Source: Cytobacillus dafuensis (GTDB lineage Bacteria > Bacillota > Bacilli > Bacillales > Cytobacillaceae). From it: a stretch of 64,000 bases of DNA. Shown here in pieces: positions 8,197-17,469 of the stretch. Below the pieces are notes generated by a model. That model was not told the DNA's origin, did not search any database, and saw nothing but the letters and a program-made list of their open reading frames with translations. Every line of letters begins with the position of its first letter. Positions within the stretch are counted from its first letter, which is position 1. The stretch is taken from assembly GCF_007995155.1 (NCBI RefSeq), contig NZ_CP042593.1, positions 848,001-912,000 on the forward strand. Direction: 5' to 3'. A program made the translations under genes and the position numbers.

Positions 8197-9726
8197 TTAT
8201 GATAAAAATTCATTCGGATTCAAGCCTAATTCTAAACAAATTTGTGCTACTATTTCTTTTTCACTAGGATCAAATTGCCCGTCTGCATAGCCAAGTGCGA
8301 TACAATAGCGTGCAACTAAGCGAGCGATTTCTGGTTTTGATCGAACTCGACCTAACGCTTTAAACGCCTCTGCACGTCCGATGATTGCATCACGTTCGAT
8401 TTTTTGGACAAAGTAGTTAAATTGCTGGATGACTTTGTTCGAATCAAAAACGCGTAATTCCTCACTTTGATTGACAAACTCCATCATTTTTTGACGTTCC
8501 GTTTGGTCAAGTCTTCCATCTGCTAGTGAAACGAGTGCACAAGCGGCAACTACTGCATCCATCACATCTTGACTTTTATAGCGGGCAAATATTTCCTGTG
8601 CTTTTCTTTTTTGTTGATTTGCCCATTGTGCATAATCTGTTTGGTTTGGGGACCATGTATTTTGGCAGTTGTTACAATTAAATTTGAGCTGGTTTTTACC
8701 AATAAAACCACCCAGTAAGCCAACAGGTCCAAGAATAAGCCCGCCAATCGCTGCTTTTCCAAGTCCAAAGCCTTTTTGACCTGTCCGTACATTAGAAGAA
8801 CCGCAGCGAGTGCAAAGAATATTGTCTCCTCCATATGATTGAGAGGAGGAGTTGGGCTGGCCATAGGAAGGCTGGTTATAGCCAGAGTGACTTACTTGCT
8901 GACCGAAGCTGGGCTGATTATAGGATGTATTTGGTTGACTACTGTGTCCGAATCCACTTTGATTGAAGCTTGATTGATGCTGCTGTGATTGTCCATATCC
9001 ATATTGGTTATTCGGTTGTTGAGAATGACCAAAACTTGGTTGATTATAGGATGAATTCTGTTGTCCTAAGTATGAACTATTAGATTGTGAAGACTGTGAG
9101 CCTCCGAAGTTCGTGTTCGATTGGAATGCTGATTGTGAAGGTGCAGGTTCATCATCAATATGTACGCCGAAATTTCTGCACAGAGCTCCTAAACCTCCTT
9201 GGAAGCCGCTCGCTATTGCATTGAATTTCCATTCACCATTATGCCGGTACAGCTCAGCAGCCACAATGGCAGTTTCCACAGTGAAATCGCGCCCAAGGTC
9301 AAAGCGAATTAATTCCTCATTCGTAAGTGCGTTAAAAATTCTTACATAGGCATTAGAAACTTGTCCGAAATTTTGCTGTTTTAAATGCGCATCATGGATG
9401 GTAATCGTAAAAGCGATTCGATGAATAGAAGGAGGAACTTTATTCAAATCGATTCTAATTTGCTCATCATCTCTAGCCCCAGCCCCTGTTCGATTATCCC
9501 CGGTATAAATAATCGATCCGTTCCCGCCAGAAGGATTATTGTAGAATACAAAGTCCAAATCACTTTGTACTTTGCCTGAGGGGCCAATTAAAAAGGCAGA
9601 GGCATCGAGATCATATTGAGAATGGCTTTGGCTAACATCCCATCCCAACCCAGCGACCACAACCTCTAAACCTGGATGAGACTTAGTTAAATCCACTTTT
9701 TGACCTTTACGTAAAGTTACACCCAC
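8197..9726 (-). CDS. TerD - prion-like linker - zinc ribbon - TerB fusion protein
   Basis: The 509-residue protein has four parts. Residues 1-190 are a TerD domain (starts VTLRKGQKVDLTK; calcium-site-like DLDASAFLI and TGDNRTG loops). Residues 192-300 are a low-complexity segment rich in Q, S, N, G and Y, with SYNQPSFG and YGYGQSQ repeats. Residues 305-354 are a zinc ribbon, C305/C308 and C351/C354, whose middle is a glycine-rich hydrophobic stretch. Residues 385-509 are a TerB-like helical domain (VMDAVVAACALVSLADG, then YADGQFDPSEKEI). TerD and TerB belong to the tellurite/stress Ter system and are normally separate proteins. Start is GTG 9726 with GGAGTG upstream. TerC-family YkoY lies elsewhere, at 27764. 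Confidence 0.88.
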   Translation of the reverse strand: MGVTLRKGQKVDLTKSHPGLEVVVAGLGWDVSQSHSQYDLDASAFLIGPSGKVQSDLDFVFYNNPSGGNGSIIYTGDNRTGAGARDDEQIRIDLNKVPPSIHRIAFTITIHDAHLKQQNFGQVSNAYVRIFNALTNEELIRFDLGRDFTVETAIVAAELYRHNGEWKFNAIASGFQGGLGALCRNFGVHIDDEPAPSQSAFQSNTNFGGSQSSQSNSSYLGQQNSSYNQPSFGHSQQPNNQYGYGQSQQHQSSFNQSGFGHSSQPNTSYNQPSFGQQVSHSGYNQPSYGQPNSSSQSYGGDNILCTRCGSSNVRTGQKGFGLGKAAIGGLILGPVGLLGGFIGKNQLKFNCNNCQNTWSPNQTDYAQWANQQKRKAQEIFARYKSQDVMDAVVAACALVSLADGRLDQTERQKMMEFVNQSEELRVFDSNKVIQQFNYFVQKIERDAIIGRAEAFKALGRVRSKPEIARLVARYCIALGYADGQFDPSEKEIVAQICLELGLNPNEFLS

Positions 9727-9966
9727 AAATATTCACTCCATTCGATATAAAAGATTTTAGAGTATTATAAATTTTATAAAAAATAATCTGACTAAAATTT
9801 TTTTCTTCTCTTATTTCCATATCTATTATAAAGCACAATGGAATCAAAAGGAAAATAATAACCTATTAAAAATAGCCAGACTCCTTGTGAGACTGACTAT
9901 CTGTATAAGTATAGCTATGTTGTGCATTCTGAGAGTTAGAATGCTATGTCATTTAAATAGATTGCT

Positions 9967-10404
9967 TTACCAGAGAACGGGTTTGACAACCATGAACCAG
10001 AGCATAACCATTAGAAGAATAAGATAGAGCCAGGTTGACCATGAGAGCTTTTTTATGAGTTGTGTCTGATCTTGTCCTGGCTCATGAAACTTTCGAATGG
10101 TTGGAGTAAACGCTCGTGCTAGAAAGAATACTGAACCAAACATAACGGCTAAGGTAGCGATAATCCAAGATGTTTTCCACGTCCAATGCCCCATGGCAAT
10201 GAGTAAGGCACCGCTTACAACAAGGACATGTCCGGCATGTTTAACAAGCCGGACAGAAGATCGGAAAATATTCAGATAGGCCTGCTGAACCTCGTGTTCA
10301 GCTTCATGCAATTTTTTTGCAATTGGGATTAATACAACAAACGGACCAATCGATAAAATAGCACTTCCTACATGGATGTACAGAATCAAGCGGTAAAAGT
10401 CCAT
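9967..10404 (-). CDS. Four-helix integral membrane protein (DUF2269/CopD-like)
   Basis: The 145-residue protein has about four membrane segments: LILYIHVGSAILSIGPFVVL, the HVLVVSGALLIAMG region, a WIIATLAVMFGSVFFL region and the C-terminal WLYLILLMVMLWFMVV. A His in helix 1 (YIHVG) and another in KHAGH resemble the DUF2269/CopD-type membrane proteins, which may bind haem or metal. It starts only 11 bases after the ASCH gene with no clear ribosome site, so it is likely coupled to it. Function is unknown. The 240-bp gap downstream holds an imperfect hairpin near 9870-9900 and the promoter area of the TerD gene. Confidence 0.7.
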   Translation of the reverse strand: MDFYRLILYIHVGSAILSIGPFVVLIPIAKKLHEAEHEVQQAYLNIFRSSVRLVKHAGHVLVVSGALLIAMGHWTWKTSWIIATLAVMFGSVFFLARAFTPTIRKFHEPGQDQTQLIKKLSWSTWLYLILLMVMLWFMVVKPVLW

Positions 10405-10415
10405 GAAAAGCTAAT

Positions 10416-10766
10416 TTAGTCCGATACTGGACGGAACTCATGCACCCATACTCTCATTTGCGGCAGCCACGGCATACCTGGGTGATAGGATAAAATAGAC
10501 TCTTTATACTCTTCAACCGTTTCAAAGCCTTCCTGCTTTGCATGTTCATCCGTTAATTCACCCAGTGACTGTGAATAAACCTTTTCAACGACAAATTTAT
10601 GGCCTTGAAGATCCATGATTTCACCAATGTCGGCATAGCGACCGTTCCGGCGGGTAGCTGTTTTTTGTCCTGAAAGTACTTTTTCAACATCTGCAGGGAC
10701 GGTTACGAGACGTTCGATCGTACAGGTTTTTGGTGGTAGAGAATGATTATCATGCTGATTAGACAT
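10416..10766 (-). CDS. ASCH-domain protein
   Basis: This 116-residue protein carries the ASCH (PUA-like) fold: VPADVEKVLSGQKTATRRNG holds the conserved G-x-K-T-x-T-x-R motif, followed by GEIMDLQGHKFVVEKVYSQS and a C-terminal RVWVHEF strand. ASCH proteins are thought to bind RNA or modified nucleosides; some are N4-acetylcytidine amidohydrolases. Start ATG is behind AGGAGGAAT. It sits between glnS upstream and a small membrane-protein gene downstream on the same strand, a possible three-gene unit. The biochemical role here is unassigned. Confidence 0.82.
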   Translation of the reverse strand: MSNQHDNHSLPPKTCTIERLVTVPADVEKVLSGQKTATRRNGRYADIGEIMDLQGHKFVVEKVYSQSLGELTDEHAKQEGFETVEEYKESILSYHPGMPWLPQMRVWVHEFRPVSD

Positions 10767-10799
10767 TTTGTATTCCTCCTTATAGTAATTGGAATTATA

Positions 10800-12470
10800 T
10801 TACAGCTTGAATGAACTTTTTAGCGACACAATACGATTAAAAACTAGTTTTTCATCTGTAGAGTGCTTTGGATCAATATTAAAATAGCCGTGACGGAAAA
10901 ATTGGAATTTGTCCTGAGGCTTGCTACCCTTCATATTAGGCTCAATAAAGCCATGAACAATTTCAAGTGAGTTTGGATTTACATAATCAAGGAAGGTTTT
11001 GTTTTCAGAACCTTCATCTTCATTTTCAGCTTCTAATTCTGAATCAAGGATTAAAGGCTCATACAAACGAAACTCAGCAGGTATGGCATTTTTCGCATCA
11101 ACCCAGTGAAGAGTTCCCTTTACTTTACGGCCAGTAAATCCTGTTCCGCTCTTTGTTTCTGGATCATATGTGCAATGAATCTCGATAACCTGGCCGTTTT
11201 CATCTTTAATGACCTCATTGCATTTTATGAAATAAGCATGCTTTAAACGCACTTCGTTACCAGGGAAGAGTCGGAAATACTTCTTCGGCGGGTCTTCCAT
11301 AAAGTCGTCCTGCTCAATGTAAATTTCACGCGAGAACGGAATTTGGCGCATCCCCATTTCTGGATTTTCAGGATTGATTTCCGCATCAAGCATTTCCACT
11401 TGATCTTCTGGATAATTGGTAATGACCACTTTAAGCGGATTTAGTATCCCCATAGTCCTTGGAGCAGTAAGCTTTAAATCTTCTCTTACAAAGTGATCAA
11501 GCATTGCCTCATCAACCGCACCGTATCCCTTTGAAATCCCTGTTGCTATCACGAATTCACGTATAGCACCTGGTGTAAAGCCTTTCCTTCTTAAACCAGA
11601 AATGGTTGGCATGCGCGGGTCATCCCAGCCATCGACAAAGCCTTCTTCAACTAACTGCTTTAATTTACGTTTACTCATAACCGTATTCGTAATGTTAAGG
11701 CGGCCAAATTCAATTTGCTGAGGCTTGCTTTCCATTTCACATTCTTCAATGACCCAGTTATATAATGGGCGCTGATCCTCGAATTCAGTCGTACAAATCG
11801 AATGTGTTACGTCTTCAATTGCATCTTCAAGCGGATGAGCGAAGGCGTACATTGGATAAATGCACCATTTATCTCCTGTGTTATGATGGCTCGCATGGGA
11901 AATGCGATAAATAACAGGATCGCGCATATTTAAGTTTGGTGAGGACATATCGATTTTGGCACGAAGCACTTTACTGCCATTTTCGAATTCACCATTGCGC
12001 ATCTGTTCGAATAAATTTAAATTTTCTTCAACAGAACGATTGCGATAAGGGCTCTCCTTACCTGGCTCTGTCAATGTACCGCGATATTCTCTAATTTCAT
12101 CAGGTGTTAATTCATCGACATACGCTTTTCCTTTTTTAATTAATAGCACAGCGCGTTCGTACATTTCCTCGAAATAGTTAGATGCGAACCGGAGCTCTTC
12201 CCATTCATAGCCGAGCCACTTTACATCTTCCATAATGGAATCAACAAATTCCTGATCTTCCTTCAATGGGTTCGTATCATCGAATCGTAAATTTGTTTTT
12301 CCGTTAAATTCATCAGCAAGCCCAAAATTCGTGATGATTGATTTAGCATGACCGATATGAAGATACCCGTTCGGTTCGGGAGGGAAGCGTGTAATAATAT
12401 TTTTGTGCTTACCAGAATCCAAATCGGCGATCATAATATTTTTAATAAAATTTGATGAGTTGTGTTCCAA
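10800..12470 (-). CDS. glnS: Glutaminyl-tRNA synthetase
   Basis: This 556-residue class I synthetase charges tRNA-Gln directly with glutamine. The HIGH motif is [11 protein letters not shown] (residues 34-44), the KMSKS-type loop is NTVMSKRKL near residue 266, and the E-class feature FPPEPNGY is present. The C-terminal anticodon-binding beta barrels (residues about 340-556) include [14 protein letters not shown] and the [11 protein letters not shown] region. Length matches bacterial GlnRS without the YqeY extension. Start is TTG 12470 with AAAGG upstream. B. subtilis and most Bacilli lack GlnRS and use GatCAB, so this gene is unusual. No T-box sequence (TGGNACCGCG) was found upstream. Confidence 0.93.
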   Translation of the reverse strand: MEHNSSNFIKNIMIADLDSGKHKNIITRFPPEPNGYLHIGHAKSIITNFGLADEFNGKTNLRFDDTNPLKEDQEFVDSIMEDVKWLGYEWEELRFASNYFEEMYERAVLLIKKGKAYVDELTPDEIREYRGTLTEPGKESPYRNRSVEENLNLFEQMRNGEFENGSKVLRAKIDMSSPNLNMRDPVIYRISHASHHNTGDKWCIYPMYAFAHPLEDAIEDVTHSICTTEFEDQRPLYNWVIEECEMESKPQQIEFGRLNITNTVMSKRKLKQLVEEGFVDGWDDPRMPTISGLRRKGFTPGAIREFVIATGISKGYGAVDEAMLDHFVREDLKLTAPRTMGILNPLKVVITNYPEDQVEMLDAEINPENPEMGMRQIPFSREIYIEQDDFMEDPPKKYFRLFPGNEVRLKHAYFIKCNEVIKDENGQVIEIHCTYDPETKSGTGFTGRKVKGTLHWVDAKNAIPAEFRLYEPLILDSELEAENEDEGSENKTFLDYVNPNSLEIVHGFIEPNMKGSKPQDKFQFFRHGYFNIDPKHSTDEKLVFNRIVSLKSSFKL

Positions 12471-13180
12471 ACCGGTATCAGCCTTTCTTATAATAAGTAG
12501 TTATTTCTTATTTTACTGATATTACCCAGATAAATCAATTTATCAAATGAATTGCTTTTCTGTTAGAAAAACTTGGCGTTCCCCAGGATCTTACAGCCAA
12601 TTCCTTCGTATTATTTACGCGATCTTTTGCTTAAGAATTAAACACTCCAATTAGCTGACAAAAATATCGGAGAGCAGACGTAATATTTACTATGAGGTAG
12701 TTTCATTGTGTAAAGGATGGGAAATTAAGTAGAATAGGATCAAGGACTGTAGCCTATTATTAAAAATATTACGCAGGAATACAATAATGTATCAAAAATG
12801 AAATTTATTGCAAATCATATTTTGTTAAAATATAAAGTAAACTCGCCGATTAGCGAGCCTTGGAAGGGCGAAGACAGAGGCGTAGTTGCACATCGCGCTC
12901 ATATATGCCACGTCCTCCCAAAAGCTTCTCTTTTGGTCGTGCGATGTATCTCTGACGAAGCTTTCCTTATTAGGACATCATGTCCGTCGTACTTAATTAC
13001 TAAAATCAACAACTGCGTCGGATCATCTTCTGCGCTGGCAATTTATACTTTCTTAAAGTATTAGAAAGACGTGGGATTCACCAAACTTAGACTTACCGAT
13101 TAGCCAAGGATAGGGTTGTTCGAAAGACTAAATTTCTAACCGTCTTATTTGAATGGATTTTTTTAGCGGGGGGTAGCAAG
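12471..13180. other. 710-bp divergent intergenic region with a structured segment (12840-12990)
   Basis: No convincing gene is present. Nested and adjacent hairpins fill 12840-12990: CTCGC/GCGAG (12842-12857), CAGAG/CTCTG (12875-12954) enclosing ACATCGC/GCGATGT (12890-12947), CCAAAAG/CTTTTGG (12918-12936), and GGACA/TGTCC (12973-12985). The flanks are AT-rich. The segment looks like a structured RNA or a dispersed repeat, but no second copy occurs in this window. It precedes the TPR-GTPase gene on the plus strand and glnS on the minus strand. Confidence 0.55.
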
Positions 13181-15895
13181 ATGACAATAGATAAAAAATT
13201 TATTAGTAAAAGGTATTATGAAACATTGATAGAGGGAATCGATCATGTGCATCCGATTCAGATTCTTGGAAATATGTATATGGATGAGCAGCAGGAAGAG
13301 GTATCAGAGCTGAGCTTTATCCGCTTTGCTCAAGGTGAGGTATACTTTCATAATAGAGATTATGAAGCGGCTATATTCAAGTGGGAGAATATAACCAATG
13401 AATTAGAACCTTGGGCAAAGAAGAATATGGCCGATGCCTATTTTGAGCTGGCACAGCTTTCAACGGCGGAAGATATTTATAAATCAATTCAAACAGACTC
13501 AGACGTGCTGAAAACAGAAGTTCTGCTCCAATTGTTTAGAATTTATGTTGCACGAGGAAAGCTGGACTTAGCTGTAGAAAGGATTAAGGAAGCTGTTTAT
13601 TTCAATCCGGACTATCGTAATGTGACAGAGATTGCTAAGGAGTTCTTTGAAGAGCATCAAGATTGGAAGAACGCCATTGAGCTTGCGGTGAACGAATCTG
13701 TACGAACAGGTGACATAGCATGGTTTGACACTCTACTGTCATATGTTGAGCAGGAAAGAACGAAAAAGACAGAACCGAATTATTTTAATGAAGCTCTAGT
13801 TGAATTATTCAAGCTAGACTTGGCTAGGTTCGAACGTCTGTCCGGAGCATTTTGGAACAATTATAGAAATGGAGACTTATATATTTCCTGGATCAAGGAG
13901 TTTAATCATATTCTATTGCATCTAGAGAGCGGAAACGATCATACTTGGCGGGATCTATCTGCCCTTTATTATGATTCATATTTTGACTTCATTAATGGGA
14001 AGTATTTGATTAGGGAGCTGGCTCACCTTATTCCGAATCATTTAACGAACTGGGTGAAAATCACGGATTCAAAGCATGCACTCATTACTGCAGCTTCAAC
14101 GCTAGCTTGGAGTGAAATTTTTACTAACAGCATTGATCCATCAACGCTTAATACGGTTGAGAACATGGTTAACAGATCCACTCGTTATCATGGTGGGTTA
14201 GATGATGGGTTCAAACTGTTCGAGTCTGTTCTTTCTTGGGCGAAATTGAATGGAATTGAGATTGGGAAAAGGTTCGAATGGATGGTACATGAACTACTTG
14301 ATCTCCGTGCTTCACATGTATTAATTACAGGGGTAGCCGGCAACAGTAAGTCAAACTTTATTAACGCCGTGCTTGAGGAAAAAGTAGTAAACGAATCTAT
14401 TTCATCCACTGTTATGTTCAAGGATGATGATTTTATAGAAATGAAGGAAATTACTGATGAGGGGATCAGAGTCATTTCTGACGTCGCAGATGCTGAAAAC
14501 ATTACGCAGACGATGATCCTCTCTAAAAAGCCAATTTCATTTTTGGGTGAGAATGAAATAGCCTTTATTGATACACCTCCTATAACAGGTCTTAACCGGT
14601 TTAAGAATGATGCATTCCAATATTTGCAGCTTGCTGACAGCCTATTATTTGTTCTTAATCCTGATTCATCTTTTACGGAGGAAGAGCTTGAAATTGTTGT
14701 TAAGATTCGTGATCAGGCAAGCGATCTGCCTATCCATTTCTTATTAAATGGTATGGATTCAAACGATTTTACACAGGAAATAATTGATAATACAGTTTCT
14801 AGAGTGAACACTTATTTTCCGAAGTCCAAGGTTTTTGCTTTCTCCGGGCGTGATGATCAATATGCATTGGCAAGTTTCTTAAAAGCAATGAATAACAGTC
14901 GGGAGCTTGAAGAGGAACGTATTGCAAAGGTGCAGCATTATGTACGTAAGACAATAAAGTACCTATTAGAAAGACGAGTCGAGATCGAAAATGGATATAT
15001 TGAATCGATTAAGTGGAATGAAAATTTAGTCACAAAAATAAATGGTGCAACCCACCAATTAAGCGACCTAGAGGAAGAAAAGACACGTATCATCAAAAGA
15101 TCCTTTACTAAAATCAAAGATGATATTAAGCAAGAGCTTTTGGAGGATATACCGAGGATTTTGGGAAGCTGCTCAGAATTGATTACGGAAGATAGTGATT
15201 TTGCCAAGATTCATATTAAACTCAACGATGAAATGAATCATCGCATTTCTAAACATATAGAAGAAGCAGTCATGCCGAGATTTCAACGTGCCATCAATCA
15301 TTGGATTGTGGAAGCGAATAATGAATTTGAGCAAGGGCAGGGTTTTCTGAATGAAATGAGTACAGGATTTAATGATTTATATGAAGAAGATAAATTAGTT
15401 CTCGCTTGTGATTTTAGAGTGCTGGATGATTGGCGTCGTGATGCTGACAGGATGACAAGAGGAAGTGTTCAACTAGAAAAAGTAAATATTCTTAATCGCT
15501 TTTCACCATCACAGTTTTTATTAAAAAGTGCCGGAAAGCTATTAGGTGCCCTTCAGCAAAACAATGCAATGCTTCATAACAAATATAAGCAATTTGTCGA
15601 GAATGAAGATTATCGTGAAGTGGCAGACTCGATTTCAAATCAATTTTTTCATGGCTTTGAATTATTCGAAAAGGCATTAGACAGGGATGTTAGTATGTTC
15701 TTTAGCCATCCATTAGCTGAGTTAAAAGCGGCAATGGACGAATCATTAAAGGAAATTGAAGATCATAAAGAATCCTTAAAGGAAATGAGAACAAACCCAG
15801 AAACATACCGTGATCCAATAACCCTTTTCCAGCTTAAACTGCTCCAAATTGAGTGGATGACAAGTGCAGGAGAAGGTGCTTATCAATATAGATAA
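13181..15895 (+). CDS. TPR-containing dynamin-like GTPase
   Basis: The 904-residue protein starts with an all-helical TPR-like region (about residues 40-180: FAQGEVYFHNRDYEAAIFKW, then WAKKNMADAYFELAQLSTAE). A GTPase domain follows with G1 at 383-390 (GVAGNSKS), G3 IDTPP near 463 and G4-like LNGMD near 522. It ends in a long helical stalk (about 570-900) with coiled-coil segments. This order resembles bacterial dynamin-like proteins. G1 lacks the final glycine of GxxxxGKS, G3 reads DTPP instead of DTPG, and G4 lacks the N/TKxD lysine, so nucleotide hydrolysis may be weak or lost. Start is ATG 13181 behind GGGGGG. The role (membrane remodelling or defence) is inferred. Confidence 0.75.
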   Translation: MTIDKKFISKRYYETLIEGIDHVHPIQILGNMYMDEQQEEVSELSFIRFAQGEVYFHNRDYEAAIFKWENITNELEPWAKKNMADAYFELAQLSTAEDIYKSIQTDSDVLKTEVLLQLFRIYVARGKLDLAVERIKEAVYFNPDYRNVTEIAKEFFEEHQDWKNAIELAVNESVRTGDIAWFDTLLSYVEQERTKKTEPNYFNEALVELFKLDLARFERLSGAFWNNYRNGDLYISWIKEFNHILLHLESGNDHTWRDLSALYYDSYFDFINGKYLIRELAHLIPNHLTNWVKITDSKHALITAASTLAWSEIFTNSIDPSTLNTVENMVNRSTRYHGGLDDGFKLFESVLSWAKLNGIEIGKRFEWMVHELLDLRASHVLITGVAGNSKSNFINAVLEEKVVNESISSTVMFKDDDFIEMKEITDEGIRVISDVADAENITQTMILSKKPISFLGENEIAFIDTPPITGLNRFKNDAFQYLQLADSLLFVLNPDSSFTEEELEIVVKIRDQASDLPIHFLLNGMDSNDFTQEIIDNTVSRVNTYFPKSKVFAFSGRDDQYALASFLKAMNNSRELEEERIAKVQHYVRKTIKYLLERRVEIENGYIESIKWNENLVTKINGATHQLSDLEEEKTRIIKRSFTKIKDDIKQELLEDIPRILGSCSELITEDSDFAKIHIKLNDEMNHRISKHIEEAVMPRFQRAINHWIVEANNEFEQGQGFLNEMSTGFNDLYEEDKLVLACDFRVLDDWRRDADRMTRGSVQLEKVNILNRFSPSQFLLKSAGKLLGALQQNNAMLHNKYKQFVENEDYREVADSISNQFFHGFELFEKALDRDVSMFFSHPLAELKAAMDESLKEIEDHKESLKEMRTNPETYRDPITLFQLKLLQIEWMTSAGEGAYQYR

Positions 15896-15906
15896 TAGTA
15901 AGAATG

Positions 15907-15938
15907 CAGCTTCTATTAAATAGAAGTTGTATTTTTTT
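15907..15938 (+). terminator. Intrinsic terminator of the TPR-GTPase gene
   Basis: CAGCTTCTA pairs with TAGAAGTTG (one G-T) around TTAAA, followed by TATTTTTTT. Confidence 0.85.
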
Positions 15939-16027
15939 GCCCAATTTGTGAAGCCTTTTTGATTGTAATGTTACTTAATTTTTGATAATTTATATTTATG
16001 TAACATTAGATTATAGGAGGAAATACC

Positions 16028-16591
16028 TTGGAGTTCGTAGATCCCATTAAGGACATTGAAAAAATAATGGCCATGAAAGAGAACTTACAGAAGCGATCAT
16101 TAAGGGATTATCTGTTATTTGTAATTGGAATTAATACGGGAATAAGGGTTCATGATTTACTTTGTCTTAAGGTAAAGGATATTTGGGATGGAACAAAGGC
16201 AGAGGATTTCCTATATTTTTCGACTGCTAATAATGAAGAGAAAAGAGCACATTATATTAATGACCAGGTGAAATTTGCATTGGAAAATTATTTGGCAAGT
16301 GTCGAATACAAAGATAATGATTACCTTTTCAAGTCAAGAAAGGATGATTTGCCGATTACGCGACAGCAGGCTTACCGAATTATAAATCAGGCAGCAAAAG
16401 ATGTAGGGATTACAGGAAAGATAGGTATGCACACTCTAAGAAAAACCTTTGGTTACCACGCATATACAAAAGGGATTGCGATTTCAATCTTGATGTCCAT
16501 TTATAATCATCACACGCAAGCGGAGACGTTGCACTATATAGGGATCGAGAAAAATGATAAACAATTAATAAAAGTAGATGTTAATTTATAA
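16028..16591 (+). CDS. Tyrosine recombinase, catalytic domain only
   Basis: The 187-residue protein is a phage-integrase-type catalytic domain. Visible catalytic residues are Arg I in TGIRVHDLL, His-x-x-Arg II in MHTLRKTFG, His III in YNHHTQ and the nucleophile Tyr in TLHYIGI. The N-terminal SAM-like arm that clamps DNA is absent, as in a family of short Bacillaceae recombinases. Start is TTG 16028 behind AGGAGGAAA. It is not flanked by phage genes or obvious attachment sites, so it is either a domesticated recombinase or a remnant. Its upstream neighbour is the TPR-GTPase, separated by a terminator, so it has its own promoter. Confidence 0.85.
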   Translation: MEFVDPIKDIEKIMAMKENLQKRSLRDYLLFVIGINTGIRVHDLLCLKVKDIWDGTKAEDFLYFSTANNEEKRAHYINDQVKFALENYLASVEYKDNDYLFKSRKDDLPITRQQAYRIINQAAKDVGITGKIGMHTLRKTFGYHAYTKGIAISILMSIYNHHTQAETLHYIGIEKNDKQLIKVDVNL

Positions 16592-16595
16592 AAAA

Positions 16596-16630
16596 ACACT
16601 TCCAGTCACAAAAGCTGCAGCTGGAAGTGT
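16596..16630 (-). terminator. Terminator between recombinase and USP genes
   Basis: ACACTTCCAG pairs with CTGGAAGTGT. Read on the minus strand it is followed by TTTTTTATAA, so it mainly serves the minus-strand gene. Confidence 0.85.
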
Positions 16631-16647
16631 CACATAATTATTTATTA

Positions 16648-17337
16648 TTATGATTCATTATCTATATCAATTGGCTCCGTCATTCTTACATTTCTTAAAT
16701 CCTTAACAATGTCTTCCGTAACGGCAACTTGAAGCGTTTCCTTGTCTTTCATAAATTTGAATACGCCATTATTAAAATCAGTACCATGTTCTTTGAAGAA
16801 AATACCCTCAAATTCAGCTTCTTTTGTGTGGTTGAAGCTAAGCTGATAATAATCCCCATCTTTAATTAAGTATGCACGAACACCTTTTTCAAAAAGGCCC
16901 TCCTGATCTCTAAGTGAACGGGAAACGGAAATGATATGCAAGTCGACAAAAGGAATTTCACGTAATAAGGAGTTAATAACGGAGCCCTTAGCTATTTGTT
17001 CCCACCGGCTCTGCGCAGTCTGGCCTAATATGATTTGAGTTATATGTTTTTCACGAGCAACCTCTGCAATTACTTTCGAGACCGGTCGCTTTTCATTATC
17101 TTTTAGAATAAACTCCTCAATACTATGATGTTCGGCTATTTGCTTCCATCTAGTAATATAATCCGATTTTTCTGCATCCAGTTCATCAAAAGGCAAAGGA
17201 TCAATGGTCAATATATATAGTGGGCAGTCAAGCATGCTCGCAATTTTACAGCCACGCTGAATAAGGCGTTCTCCATTTGGCCCATAGTATACACAGACGA
17301 GGATGCTTTCGTCCATACGTCCTTTTACTTTTTTCAT
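16648..17337 (-). CDS. Universal-stress-type (KdpD-like USP) protein
   Basis: About 229 residues. The N-terminal half is a Rossmann-like USP domain (DESILVCVYYGPNGERLIQR, then a SVINSLLREIPFVDLHIISV strand) like the nucleotide-binding USP domain of KdpD. The C-terminal ~80 residues form an unassigned beta-rich domain. A TTG further upstream (17385) is in frame, but GAGGTG just upstream of ATG 17337 fixes the start. It is divergent from the mrp operon by about 130 bp, which hints at a link with cation or pH homeostasis, though none is proven. Confidence 0.75.
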   Translation of the reverse strand: MKKVKGRMDESILVCVYYGPNGERLIQRGCKIASMLDCPLYILTIDPLPFDELDAEKSDYITRWKQIAEHHSIEEFILKDNEKRPVSKVIAEVAREKHITQIILGQTAQSRWEQIAKGSVINSLLREIPFVDLHIISVSRSLRDQEGLFEKGVRAYLIKDGDYYQLSFNHTKEAEFEGIFFKEHGTDFNNGVFKFMKDKETLQVAVTEDIVKDLRNVRMTEPIDIDNES

Positions 17338-17469
17338 TTTTATTTCACCTCGAATTAGATGGCGTTTAAAAGAAAGGAGATTCAATTAAACTATGTTTGA
17401 ATATATATCATGCCTCTGCATCAGTCAATCCATTTCAGATAATTACAAGGGTGAAGTTAAGGAGGGGAT

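Noticed and set aside
12471..12800. T-box riboswitch ahead of glnS
   Set aside because: No TGGNACCGCG-like T-box, specifier loop or antiterminator arrangement was found on the minus strand.
12798..13064. 88-residue open frame in the glnS/GTPase spacer
   Set aside because: It runs through a set of hairpins, has no ribosome site or family, and looks like chance coding through structured DNA.
16028..16591. Prophage or integrative element at the tyrosine recombinase
   Set aside because: No phage genes, tRNA target or direct repeats that could be att sites were seen around it.
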